Assembly: GCF_006517235.1 (NCBI RefSeq)
Contig: NZ_CP041188.1
Location: 124,001-188,000 of the forward strand
Direction of reading: 5' to 3'
Length of the DNA stretch: 64,000 nt
Origin: Pseudarthrobacter sp. NIBRBAC000502772
GTDB lineage: Bacteria; Actinomycetota; Actinomycetes; Actinomycetales; Micrococcaceae
Shown: piece after piece, positions 41,473 through 49,614 of the stretch
Layout: each line of letters starts with the position of its first letter
How positions within the stretch are numbered: position 1 is the first letter of the stretch
Made by a program: the position numbers and the translations under genes
The notes under the pieces: model-generated
Told to the model about the DNA's origin: nothing
Database searches by the model: none
The model's input: only the letters and a program-made list of their open reading frames with translations

Positions 41473-42996
41473 TTAGTCCTGGAAGTACTCCACCTTGGCG
41501 CCGATGGTGTTGAGCCGTTCCGCCAGGTCTTCGTAGCCGCGCTCGATCACGTAGATGTTCCGCAGCTCCGAAACACCCCGCGCCGCGAGCATGGCCAGCA
41601 AAAGGCAGGCGGCGGGGCGGAGCGCCGGCGGGCAGCCCACTTCGGCGGCCCGCCACTTCGTGGGGCCGTTGACGTAGATCCGGTGCGGGTCCAGCAGCTG
41701 CACCTGGGCGCCGAGCCGGTTGAGTTCGGTGAGGTAGATGGCCCGGTTCTCGTAGACCCAGTCGTGGATCATGGTCTGGCCGTGGGCGTTGGCGGCGATG
41801 ACCGCGAAAAACGGCAGGTTGTCGATGTTCAGGCCAGGGAACGGCATCGGGTGGATTTTGTCCTCGGGCGCCCGCAGCTCGGACGGTTTGGTGGTCACGT
41901 CCACCAGCCGGGTGCGGCCGTTGCGCGCCACGTACTCGCCGGAAATCTCCAGCTTCTGGCCCATCTGTTCCAGCGTGGCCAGTTCGATCTCCATGAACTC
42001 GATGGGGACGCGGCGGATGGTCACCTCTGAGTTGGTGACAATCCCGGCGGTGATGAGGCTCATGGCCTCGATGGGGTCCTCGGACGGGAAATACTCAATG
42101 TCGACGTCGATGAGCGGCTGCCCGGTGATCTTCAGTGTGGTGGTGCCCACGCCGTCGATCTTCACGCCCAGCATCTCGAGGTAGAAGCAGAGGTCCTGGA
42201 CCATGTAGTTGGGGCTGGCGTTGCGGATGACGGTGGTGCCGCGGCGGTGCGCCGCTGCCATGATCGCGTTCTCGGTGACAGTGTCCCCGCGTTCGGTCAG
42301 CACAAAGGACCGGTCGTGGGTGTCCGGCGGCGGAGCCTGCACGGCGTAGAAACCGGCAGTCGCCTCCACGGAGAGCCCGAACTGGCGCAACGCCTGCATG
42401 TGCGGCTCCACGGTGCGGGTGCCCAGATCGCAACCGCCGGCATACGGCAGGCGGTATTCCGCGGATTCGTCAAGAAGCGGGCCCAGGAGCATAATCACGC
42501 TGCGGGTGCGGCGCGCCGCGTCCACATCCATGGCCTTGAGGTCCAGGACGGCGGGGCGGCGGAGCTGGAGATCGGTGTCGTTAAGCCACGTGCACTCGAC
42601 GCCGATGCTGGTCAGGACCTCCACGATCCGGTTGACCTCTTCGATCCGGGCGAGGCGGCGCAGCACGGTGGTGCCGCGGTTGATCAGGCTGGCGCACAGC
42701 AGCGCCACACCGGCGTTTTTGCTGCTGTTGACATCCACCGCCCCGGAAAGCGTGCGGCCGCCTTCGATCCGCAGGTGCGTCATCTGCGGTTTGCCCACTT
42801 TGACGATGCTGCGGTCGAGAATGGCTTCGAGCCGCTGGATCATTTTCAGGCTCAGGTTCTGCTTGCCCTGCTCCATCCGGGCGACGGCGCTTTGGCTGGT
42901 TCCCAGCGCTGACGCGAGCTGACCTTGGGTCCAGCCCTTCTCGGTCCGGGCGTCCCTGAGTGTGGCGGCAACGTGCTCGGCAGTTCGCTGGATCAT
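41473..42996 (-). CDS. XRE helix-turn-helix domain fused to a MurA-like enolpyruvyl transferase
   Basis: 507 aa. Residues about 10-62 are an XRE DNA-binding domain ([20 protein letters not shown], then [20 protein letters not shown]). From about residue 73 the protein is MurA-like (UDP-GlcNAc 1-carboxyvinyltransferase): [40 protein letters not shown], and [20 protein letters not shown], which keeps the catalytic Cys that fosfomycin attacks in MurA. A normal MurA has about 420 residues and no HTH. The start lies six bases after TATTTT, so it may be leaderless. A palindrome in its promoter suggests self-control. It could be a second MurA, a regulator sensing cell-wall precursors, or both. Confidence 0.88.
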   Translation of the reverse strand: MIQRTAEHVAATLRDARTEKGWTQGQLASALGTSQSAVARMEQGKQNLSLKMIQRLEAILDRSIVKVGKPQMTHLRIEGGRTLSGAVDVNSSKNAGVALLCASLINRGTTVLRRLARIEEVNRIVEVLTSIGVECTWLNDTDLQLRRPAVLDLKAMDVDAARRTRSVIMLLGPLLDESAEYRLPYAGGCDLGTRTVEPHMQALRQFGLSVEATAGFYAVQAPPPDTHDRSFVLTERGDTVTENAIMAAAHRRGTTVIRNASPNYMVQDLCFYLEMLGVKIDGVGTTTLKITGQPLIDVDIEYFPSEDPIEAMSLITAGIVTNSEVTIRRVPIEFMEIELATLEQMGQKLEISGEYVARNGRTRLVDVTTKPSELRAPEDKIHPMPFPGLNIDNLPFFAVIAANAHGQTMIHDWVYENRAIYLTELNRLGAQVQLLDPHRIYVNGPTKWRAAEVGCPPALRPAACLLLAMLAARGVSELRNIYVIERGYEDLAERLNTIGAKVEYFQD

Positions 42997-43009
42997 AGAT
43001 AAAAAATAT

Positions 43010-43029
43010 CACAAATGAGCTATTTTGTG
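43010..43029. promoter_or_regulatory. Candidate operator upstream of the XRE-MurA fusion
   Basis: CACAAA, eight bases, TTTGTG: perfect arms in an AT-rich tract directly upstream of the TATTTT -10 candidate of the fusion gene. This suits autoregulation by the protein's own XRE domain, and it is shared with the divergent secreted-protein gene region. Confidence 0.5.
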
Positions 43030-43187
43030 GGATCTGAATCGGAGTGGCGGCTGAAATCCCCGCAAATACCCGATTCATGAGATAGCCGCTCCTTGATGCT
43101 TGTCCTTGACCCGCCACTCGCTCGGCGGGAGACTGAAACATCGGGTTTATTACGATAAACGGAAGAATGCCCTGCAGGAGGCCTGCC

Positions 43188-44021
43188 ATGTATGGGAATG
43201 CGGCCACAGCATCCCATGCTTTAGCGTGTGCCATCTTGTGCCTGCTCATGGCCCTTTGCGGGATTATCGTGGCGCCGGCGTCCGTGGCCGCCCCTTCACC
43301 GGGCGAGGGCGCCGAGCAAGCACTGGGCAACGATGTCTCGTGGCCTCAGTGCAACAAGGCGCTTCCCGCCGCTCCAGCTTTCGGGATCGTGGGCGTCAAC
43401 AATGGCCTGGCCAGCACCAGTAACCCCTGCCTCGCCGAACTGCTCCGCTGGGCCGAAGCCATCACGGTGAACCCGACCGAACAGCCGTCCGTGGCCCTTT
43501 ACGTCAACACCGCCAACCCCGGGCACGCAGGCTCCTGGTGGCCGACCAGTAACAACTACCCCGCAGCCAACGCTGTATCCAACCCCTACGGCACCTGCAA
43601 GGACAAGGACGTTGCCCCGGCGTGCGCATACATGTACGGCTACGCCAAGGCGTACGACGACGCCCACATCCGCGGCATCAGCAGCCCCTCGGACTACCTG
43701 TGGTGGCTCGATGTTGAAACAGGTAACAGCTGGTCCCCCGACAAGAATGCCAACCGTGCCGTCCTAGAAGGTATGACCGACTTTTTTCACAGCATCGGCG
43801 CCGACGTCGGCATTTACTCCTCGGCCTATCAATGGGGACAGATCGTGGGCAGCGTCAGCAGCTCCAGCAACCTTTATGCCCTGCCCAGCTGGCTGGCAGG
43901 CGCCCGCACGGCCTTCGGAGCCACGGCCAACTGCTCGAATGCGCCGCTAACCCCCGGCGGCACGGTCACCCTGACCCAGTTCGTCTCCAGGGGCTTCGAC
44001 TACGATCACTCGTGCATTTAG
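43188..44021 (+). CDS. Secreted lysozyme-like (GH25-type fold) protein
   Basis: A 277-aa exported protein. A signal peptide (AAPASVAA-type end after LACAILCLLMALCGIIVAPA) is followed by EQALGNDVSWPQCNKALPAA, FGIVGVNNGLASTSNPCLAE, DYLWWLDVETGNSW and ADVGIYSSAYQWGQIVGSV. These look like a TIM-barrel of the GH25/DUF1906 kind, with acidic DVS and DVE residues at strand ends. Cell-wall hydrolysis is inferred, not shown. CAGGAGG precedes the ATG at 43188. It is divergent from the MurA-like gene. Confidence 0.68.
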   Translation: MYGNAATASHALACAILCLLMALCGIIVAPASVAAPSPGEGAEQALGNDVSWPQCNKALPAAPAFGIVGVNNGLASTSNPCLAELLRWAEAITVNPTEQPSVALYVNTANPGHAGSWWPTSNNYPAANAVSNPYGTCKDKDVAPACAYMYGYAKAYDDAHIRGISSPSDYLWWLDVETGNSWSPDKNANRAVLEGMTDFFHSIGADVGIYSSAYQWGQIVGSVSSSSNLYALPSWLAGARTAFGATANCSNAPLTPGGTVTLTQFVSRGFDYDHSCI

Positions 44022-44069
44022 CAGGCACAGCGCGCCGTAGCCAGAATCCAGAAGCATGGCCCGCCCGGA

Positions 44070-44864
44070 CTAGCGCCAGACGAAGTTCCAGGTCCCCATC
44101 CCAGCCGCGGCAACCACGGCGGCCGCCGCGATCAGCACACCGCCCGCCAGCACCCAGGCGTCCAGCGGCGAGTACGTGGATTCCCGCGCCCACGTCCGCT
44201 GCCCGGTGCCGAAACCGCGCGCTTCCATGGTGATGGCCAGCCGGGACGCCCGGCGGATGGCCTGGACCAGGAGCCCGAAGCTCTGCCCGAGGGTGGCCCG
44301 CAGCCGTTGCAGCGGGCTGCCCTGCGAGCCCACGCCGCGGGCCCGCCGCGCCATGCCGATGGTCTGCCATTCCTCGGCCATGAGTCCCACCAGGCGCATC
44401 GCGGCCAGCGTGCCGAGGACAAACCGGTGCGGCAGCCGGGCCTTCTGGGCCAGCGCATCGGCGAGGTCGGTGGGGTCCGTGCAGGTCATAAGCAGGATCG
44501 CCGGGAGGGCAATCGCGAGGCCGCGCAGCATAAAACCGATTCCCAGCTGAAGGGAACCCTCGCTGATCGACCAGATCCCGACGTCGAGCAGTACAGCGCC
44601 GCTGTCCGCCGCGACGATCGCCGTGCTCCAGCCGCCCAGGGCTGCCGCGATGATGAGCGGCCAGCCGCGCTGCCACAGCAGGCGCAGGGTGAGGCCGGCC
44701 AGCGGAAAGAGCGCCAGCTCGGCCGCAAGCGCCACCGAGGCGGACACCCAGTCGATGGAGAGCGCCAGCACCAGGGTGATGAGGAAGACGACGGCGAACT
44801 TGGCCAGCGGGTTGGCGCGCGTCAGCAGCGCGTGGTTGCCGCGGAGGGTCAGGGCATCCCTCAT
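44070..44864 (-). CDS. ykoC: ECF transporter transmembrane subunit EcfT (YkoC-like)
   Basis: A 264-aa membrane scaffold of an energy-coupling-factor importer. Hydrophobic helices begin FAVVFLITLVLALSIDWVSA. The two coupling motifs that dock the ATPases are visible as MARRARGVG (about 175) and MEARGFGTG (about 215). It overlaps the ATPase gene by four bases. With EcfA and the YkoE-like S component behind a TPP riboswitch, it should serve a thiamine precursor such as HMP. Confidence 0.9.
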   Translation of the reverse strand: MRDALTLRGNHALLTRANPLAKFAVVFLITLVLALSIDWVSASVALAAELALFPLAGLTLRLLWQRGWPLIIAAALGGWSTAIVAADSGAVLLDVGIWSISEGSLQLGIGFMLRGLAIALPAILLMTCTDPTDLADALAQKARLPHRFVLGTLAAMRLVGLMAEEWQTIGMARRARGVGSQGSPLQRLRATLGQSFGLLVQAIRRASRLAITMEARGFGTGQRTWARESTYSPLDAWVLAGGVLIAAAAVVAAAGMGTWNFVWR

Positions 44865-46510
44865 GCCGCACCTGCTTCCTGGCGGGCGCCGCCGCGCGAG
44901 GCCGGGCCGAGCCGCAGTCCGGCCCCGCCCAGGACTGCGCTGAATTCCTGGTCGTGGGTCACGGAAACCACGGAGGTCCCGGCGTCGAGCAGTTCTGAGA
45001 GGAACGAGGCGAGCTCGGCCCAGGTGTTGGCATCCTGGCCGAACGTCGGCTCGTCGAGGACCAGCACACGAGGGTGGGCCGCGAGGACAGTGGCCACCGA
45101 GAGGCGCCGCTTTTCGCCTCCCGAGAGCGTGTATGGATTGGCGTCCACCAGGTGCGTCAGGCGCAGCCGTTCCAGCAGCTCATCCACCCGCTCCTCGCCA
45201 TGCCCCAGGTGCCGCGGGCCGAACATCAGCTCGTCCAGCACGCGGCCGGTCACGAACTGGTGCTCAGGCTCCTGGAACACGGTTCCGATGCGGGAAATCA
45301 GCTGGTTGGCTTTCCATTTGAAGGGATCGATCCCGGCCCCCTCGGAAAGCTCGACGGCGGCGGACACCTTCCCCGCCACCGGCGCCAGAAGCCCGGCGAG
45401 CGTCAGCGCAAACGTTGACTTGCCGGCGCCGTTGGGCCCCGTGACGGTGAGTGCCTGGCCGGAACGGACCTGGGCCGTGATGCCCAGCTGCACCGGTACG
45501 GGCGGGATGGTCCGGAAGCCGCGGCGCCGCGGACGCTCGCGGGAGACGGCCAGGTCCTCGGCCGCCAGCAGCAGGTCACCTGAGCCTGCGGACACGCGGC
45601 GGCGGGTTGCCGGAACATAGCCCGGCACCCAGACGCCTGCGCCGATCAGCATGTCCCGTGCCTCCGCGAGCACCTGGTCCGGCGGCCCGTCCAGCAGGAC
45701 TGCGGACGTAGCGGAGGAAGCAGCGGAACCCGCTGCCGAGCCCGGCTGCAGCACCACAATCCGGTCCACCAGGTCCTTCCAGACGGACACGCGGTGTTCC
45801 ACCACAACGAGGGTGGCACCGGTTTTGTCCAGGCAGCGGCCCACGGCGTCGCGGACTTCCAGCACGCCGGCGGGATCCAGGTTCGCGGTGGGCTCATCCA
45901 GCAGGATCAGCCCGGGCCGCATCGCGAGGATCCCGGCCAGCGCCAGACGCTGCTTCTGCCCGCCGGACAGGGCCGACGTCGGGTGGTCCAGCGGGAGCCG
46001 GCCCGCACCAGCGCCGCCGTCGGCGTTCAAACCGGAGCCCGCACCAGCGCCGTCGCTGGCGTTCAAACCGCCGCCCCCGGCACTCCGCAGCCCGACGTCG
46101 TCGAGCGCTTCATGGACGCGCCGCCAGATCTCGTCCCGTGGAACGGCGAGGTTCTCGGCGCCGAAGGCGACGTCGTCACCCAGGCGCGACAGAACAACCT
46201 GCGTTTCCGGATCCTGCTGCATCAGGCCCGAGCGGCCGCGTTGCCCGCGGGGCACCACACCGTCGATCAGCAGCGAACCGGTTTCGTCGGCGTCGTCCTC
46301 TTCATCCCCCAGCACCCCTGCGAGCGCGTGCAGCAGCGTTGACTTGCCCGCGCCCGACGGGCCCAGCAGCAGCACCCGCTCGCCGGGAGCGATGTCGAGG
46401 TCGAGCCCCCGGACGGCGGGGGCGGAACGTCCGGCATGCCGCCAGCCCCAGGCACGGGCGGACACCGCGGCGGGTCGTACTCCGTAAGCGCCGGCGTCGG
46501 AAGCGGTCAT
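44861..46510 (-). CDS. ykoD: ECF transporter ATPase with two fused ABC domains (YkoD-like)
   Basis: 549 aa with two complete ABC domains. The first has Walker A LLLGPSGAGKSTLLHALAG (about 50), LSGGQKQRLALAGIL and LILLDEPTANLDP. The second has VTGPNGAGKSTFALTLAGLL (about 320), TLSGGEKRRLSVATVLA and VLVLDEPTFGQDA. A low-complexity insert with repeated GLNASDG/GLNADGG and GAGAG units lies near residues 135-165 and is not part of the fold. Starts at an ATG overlapping the S-component stop (TGATG). Confidence 0.93.
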   Translation of the reverse strand: MTASDAGAYGVRPAAVSARAWGWRHAGRSAPAVRGLDLDIAPGERVLLLGPSGAGKSTLLHALAGVLGDEEDDADETGSLLIDGVVPRGQRGRSGLMQQDPETQVVLSRLGDDVAFGAENLAVPRDEIWRRVHEALDDVGLRSAGGGGLNASDGAGAGSGLNADGGAGAGRLPLDHPTSALSGGQKQRLALAGILAMRPGLILLDEPTANLDPAGVLEVRDAVGRCLDKTGATLVVVEHRVSVWKDLVDRIVVLQPGSAAGSAASSATSAVLLDGPPDQVLAEARDMLIGAGVWVPGYVPATRRRVSAGSGDLLLAAEDLAVSRERPRRRGFRTIPPVPVQLGITAQVRSGQALTVTGPNGAGKSTFALTLAGLLAPVAGKVSAAVELSEGAGIDPFKWKANQLISRIGTVFQEPEHQFVTGRVLDELMFGPRHLGHGEERVDELLERLRLTHLVDANPYTLSGGEKRRLSVATVLAAHPRVLVLDEPTFGQDANTWAELASFLSELLDAGTSVVSVTHDQEFSAVLGGAGLRLGPASRGGARQEAGAA

Positions 46511-47160
46511 CAGTTGAAGACGGGCTCCGACGCTGCCTTCCGGGACGCGAACGAGCTCAGCACACCGGTCCTGGCCAGGCCGCGGGTGGCGATCCAGGAC
46601 AGCGCGCCCGCAATCACCGCGCCGGAGATGGTGCAGAACACGATGTACGCGAGCTTGTCGCCGGGCTCGTAGGCGATGTTCCAGCCCCACGGCAGGAACG
46701 AGTCATTGAGGCCGCAGAACAGGCCCGCGCCGGCACCGGCCAGCAGCGCGGCGATGAGGTTGTACTTCTGGTGCAGGAAGGACTTGAACCGGAAGTTGCC
46801 GTACACCAGCAGGAAGAACACCAGCTCGGCGCCCAGGCCCTGGAGGAGTCCGGAGATCAGCACGGTGGCGCCGTACTGCGAGCCCATGATGAGTTCGCCG
46901 GTGGCGGCCACCGCTTCGCAGAAGAGCGCCGCGCCGGGTTTGCGGATGATGAGCATGCCCAGCACTGCCGGGATCATCCAGCCGCCGGCGATCAGGCCGG
47001 TCAGCGGGGGGTAAACGGCGTTCATGGGGGCGGAGACGATGCCGGCGCCCTGGGACCAGGCCCAGAAGATCACGCCGCCGGTGATGGCGATGAGTGCCGC
47101 CACCACGATGTCCACAACGCGCCAGGTATTGCCGGGTTTTTTGATTGCTGCAGTTGTCAT
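46510..47160 (-). CDS. ykoE: ECF transporter substrate-binding subunit, thiamine-precursor type (YkoE family)
   Basis: A 216-aa S component with about six helices: VVDIVVAALIAITGGVIFWA, then VYPPLTGLIAGGWMIPAVLG, QYGATVLISGLLQGLGAELV and LIAALLAGAGAGLFCGLNDS. This is the YkoE family, which binds hydroxymethylpyrimidine or thiamine. The preceding TPP riboswitch supports the substrate. It is the first gene of ykoE-ykoD-ykoC. Confidence 0.92.
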   Translation of the reverse strand: MTTAAIKKPGNTWRVVDIVVAALIAITGGVIFWAWSQGAGIVSAPMNAVYPPLTGLIAGGWMIPAVLGMLIIRKPGAALFCEAVAATGELIMGSQYGATVLISGLLQGLGAELVFFLLVYGNFRFKSFLHQKYNLIAALLAGAGAGLFCGLNDSFLPWGWNIAYEPGDKLAYIVFCTISGAVIAGALSWIATRGLARTGVLSSFASRKAASEPVFN

Positions 47161-47240
47161 TTTGGTCCTCCTGAGGAACAGGAGGGGAAAGTGCCCCGGC
47201 GTGCGGCGCTGCCGCCGTTTCCGGACACTTCGAGAACTCG

Positions 47241-47358
47241 ACTCCCTTGCGCCGGTACTAACCGGATCAGGTTCGAGGGTCTGCGGCTGTCCGCACTCTC
47301 AGCGCCCACCTGCGGTTCCCTGGCAATGCCAGTGATGTCCGACGGCGGCGCTCCCCTG
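47241..47358 (-). ncRNA. TPP riboswitch (THI element)
   Basis: On the minus strand the order is CAGGGGAGC, the conserved GCTGAGAGTGCGG, then ACCCTCGAACCTGATCCGGT, TAGTACCGGCG and CAAGGGAGT, with the outer GGGGAG/AAGGGAG pairing side. This is a complete TPP riboswitch about 80 bases before the ykoE start. It should shut the operon when thiamine pyrophosphate is plentiful. Confidence 0.96.
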
Positions 47359-47424
47359 TCGTAAATAAATCTGCCCTGATGGGCGTGCTCCAGTTTACAC
47401 CGCGGGCGGGGTAGATTGTGGGCC

Positions 47425-47967
47425 ATGACTGCCAACAACCCGACTGTGACTGCGTTCAATCCTGATTCGACGGTGCCCCAGCCGGCGGGGCTGCTTGAGG
47501 CCCTGATTGCCCGGGTCGAAGCCGAGATCAACGAGCTGCAGTTTCCGCATTTCAGCAAGGACGACTCCCTCAACCTCGGGCTGCTCCTGGTGGAGCTGGG
47601 CAAATCGCGCCGGCTGCCTATCGCGATCGACATCACCAAGGGCGAGCAGGTCCTTTTCCATGTTGCCCTGGACGGCGCCACCCCCGACAACGAGCACTGG
47701 ATCCGGGCCAAGCAGCGCACCGCCGCCAGGTATGAGATCCCGTCGCTGCTGGTGGGCCTGCGCGGCAGGCTGCACGGCGGCCGGATCGAGGACCACGGCT
47801 GGTTCGACGAGTCCACCTACGCCCCGCACGGCGGCTGCTTCCCGGTCTACGTCGCCGGTGTGGGTGCAGTGGCCACGGTGACGGTCTCGGGCCTGCCACA
47901 GCAGCAGGACCACGATCTGGTGGTGGAAGCCCTGCGGGAGATTCTGGAGTCCATGCAGCCGGGTTAG
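47425..47967 (+). CDS. UPF0303 / haem-degrading-domain protein
   Basis: A 180-aa protein of the UPF0303 (GlcG/HbpS-like) group: LLVELGKSRRLPIAIDITKG, EQVLFHVALDGATPDNEHWI, RAKQRTAARYEIPSLLVGLR and YAPHGGCFPVYVAGVGAVAT. The role is unknown; related HbpS binds haem. The ATG is seven bases after TAGATT and no ribosome-binding site is present, so it is probably leaderless. A TTG three codons upstream is less likely. Confidence 0.85.
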   Translation: MTANNPTVTAFNPDSTVPQPAGLLEALIARVEAEINELQFPHFSKDDSLNLGLLLVELGKSRRLPIAIDITKGEQVLFHVALDGATPDNEHWIRAKQRTAARYEIPSLLVGLRGRLHGGRIEDHGWFDESTYAPHGGCFPVYVAGVGAVATVTVSGLPQQQDHDLVVEALREILESMQPG

Positions 47968-48008
47968 GCTAAAGGAAGTCCCGGATCCGCTCACAAGGAG
48001 TTCAACGA

Positions 48009-48272
48009 ATGAACCTGTTCATCAAGCTGCTCGGCACTGCAATCAGCATCGGCGCCGGGTTCGTCGGCACCAAGGTGGTCAATACCGTGTGGGAAAAGTC
48101 CACCGGCCGGAAGCCTCCCACCGGCAAGGACGAAGACACTCCCACCACCCTGCGCTCGGCCCTGACGTTCGCGCTCATTTCGGCCTCGGTCAGCACCATC
48201 ATCCAGGTGCTCGCCAACCGCGGCACCCAGCGGGCCATCACCCGCTTCGCCAAGTCCCAGGACATCGTCTAA
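48009..48272 (+). CDS. DUF4235-domain small membrane protein
   Basis: An 87-aa protein with one DUF4235 domain: a hydrophobic FIKLLGTAISIGAGFVGTKV at the start, the polar STGRKPPTGKDEDTPTTLRS, and a second helix FALISASVSTIIQVLANRGT followed by a basic QRAITRF. It lies 41 bases after the previous gene with AAGGAGTTC before the ATG. Function unknown. Confidence 0.85.
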   Translation: MNLFIKLLGTAISIGAGFVGTKVVNTVWEKSTGRKPPTGKDEDTPTTLRSALTFALISASVSTIIQVLANRGTQRAITRFAKSQDIV

Positions 48273-48288
48273 CCGCACCACCAGCCCC

Positions 48289-48353
48289 TGAGTTCTTGTC
48301 CAGATAATCGGTTCAGACCGGCCGAGATACCCGATTATCTGGACAAAAACTCA
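48289..48353. repeat. 23-bp inverted repeat between convergent genes
   Basis: The arms are 48289-48311 and 48331-48353, with one mismatch in 23 and a 19-base loop. TTGTCCAGATAATCGG and its complement form the core. The T-rich flank on one side and A-rich on the other would give a bidirectional terminator between the DUF4235 gene and mnhG. Confidence 0.8.
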
Positions 48354-48381
48354 CACGGGACGCTGGGGCTGCGCGTGTCGC

Positions 48382-48804
48382 TCAGTCCCGCCGGCCGCCG
48401 TCGGACGCTTCATCCCTGGACGATTCATCCCGGGCCGATTGGGCCGCCTTCTGAACCACGGCTTCGAGTTCATCGGAGCTGAGCAGCTCACGGTGCAGGT
48501 GTTTGGTCCGGTAACCGGCGCGGCCCACCATATGGGCGGAAACCGGCACCGTCAGCAGCTGGAAAATCCAGGCCACCAGCAGCACCGGCCACACCCACCA
48601 GGTGCGCAGCTGCAGGCCGATGGCCGCCAGGAGCAGGAACAGCCCCAGCACCTGCGGCTTGGTGGCCGCGTGCATCCGGCTCAGCAGGTCCGGGAAGCGG
48701 AGCAGGCCCACGGCGGCGGCGAGCGACATGAGGGCACCCACCACCAGGAACACCGCCGACACGGCATCGATGACGTTATCAACCACGCTGGCCTCGGGAT
48801 TCAT
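48382..48804 (-). CDS. mnhG: Na+/H+ antiporter subunit G
   Basis: A 140-aa subunit of the Mrp antiporter. Three helices: VIDAVSAVFLVVGALMSLAA, FPDLLSRMHAATKPQVLGLF and TWWVWPVLLVAWIFQLLTVP, with the LLRFPDLLSRMHAATKPQ motif typical of MrpG. A charged C-terminal tail of about 40 residues is extra. It overlaps mnhF by 26 bases and is the last gene of the operon. Confidence 0.93.
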   Translation of the reverse strand: MNPEASVVDNVIDAVSAVFLVVGALMSLAAAVGLLRFPDLLSRMHAATKPQVLGLFLLLAAIGLQLRTWWVWPVLLVAWIFQLLTVPVSAHMVGRAGYRTKHLHRELLSSDELEAVVQKAAQSARDESSRDEASDGGRRD

Positions 48805-49072
48805 TGGCTTGCTCCCGCCGGTCGGCCACGTAGCGCGCCACGGTCACCGACCCGATGAAGCCGACCACGGACAGCGCCACCAGCAGCATCAGGTTGTTCA
48901 GGTGCCGGTTGACGGCCATGTCGATGCACAGGGCCGCACCGAGGATCGCGAGCAGTACGTCGGAGGCCAGCACCCTGTCCAGCAGCGACGGGCCGCGGGA
49001 GATCCTGATGATGGCTCCCGCCGCTGCCAGCGAAAGAATGACTGCGGTGACAGCCAGGACGGTCTGCATCAT
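48779..49072 (-). CDS. mnhF: Na+/H+ antiporter subunit F
   Basis: A 97-aa subunit with three helices. RISRGPSLLDRVLASDVLLA near 25 is the MrpF signature. It overlaps mnhE by four bases and mnhG by 26. Required for assembly of the whole complex in characterised relatives. Confidence 0.93.
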   Translation of the reverse strand: MMQTVLAVTAVILSLAAAGAIIRISRGPSLLDRVLASDVLLAILGAALCIDMAVNRHLNNLMLLVALSVVGFIGSVTVARYVADRREQANESRGQRG

Positions 49073-49614
49073 GCTGCGGCCTCCTGCCGGATTGCTTCGA
49101 GTTCCTCGCGGGTGCCCATGATCCTGATCAGGCCCGCTTCGATGGAGCGGACTTCCTTGCGCAGGCTTTCCACTTCTTCCGGGCTGCTGACATTGAGCGC
49201 GTGGAGGTACAGGGTGGACGTTGACCGGTCCACTTCCACCACCAGCGAGCCCGGGATCAGCGAAATCACGTGTCCGGTGGCGGTGACCATCAGATCCTGG
49301 TGGCTCCGCAACGGCACCGCGACGACGGCGTTGATGACCCGCGGGCCGCGGACAGCCGCCAAGTACATCACCTCAACGCTGGCTGCCGCCACCCTGCCCA
49401 GGAAACGCAGGGCAAATGGCACTGCATAAAGAATGTTGAACCTGCCGCTGAGTTCCACCGGCGGCAGGTAGAAGATCCGGGCCACGAGCACGGCCAGCAA
49501 CGCGCCGAAGAGCAGGTTGCCGGGGCTGAAGTCCTGCCACAGGGCGCCCCAGACAATCACCAGCCATACCAGCAGGGGCAGTTCCTGGCGGAGGGAAATC
49601 CGGCGGCGGCTCAT
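49069..49614 (-). CDS. mnhE: Na+/H+ antiporter subunit E
   Basis: A 181-aa membrane subunit: LPLLVWLVIVWGALWQDFSP, NLLFGALLAVLVARIFYLPP and the MrpE-typical VTATGHVISLIPGSLVVEVD then TLYLHALNV. It overlaps mnhD and mnhF by four bases each. Confidence 0.93.
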   Translation of the reverse strand: MSRRRISLRQELPLLVWLVIVWGALWQDFSPGNLLFGALLAVLVARIFYLPPVELSGRFNILYAVPFALRFLGRVAAASVEVMYLAAVRGPRVINAVVAVPLRSHQDLMVTATGHVISLIPGSLVVEVDRSTSTLYLHALNVSSPEEVESLRKEVRSIEAGLIRIMGTREELEAIRQEAAA

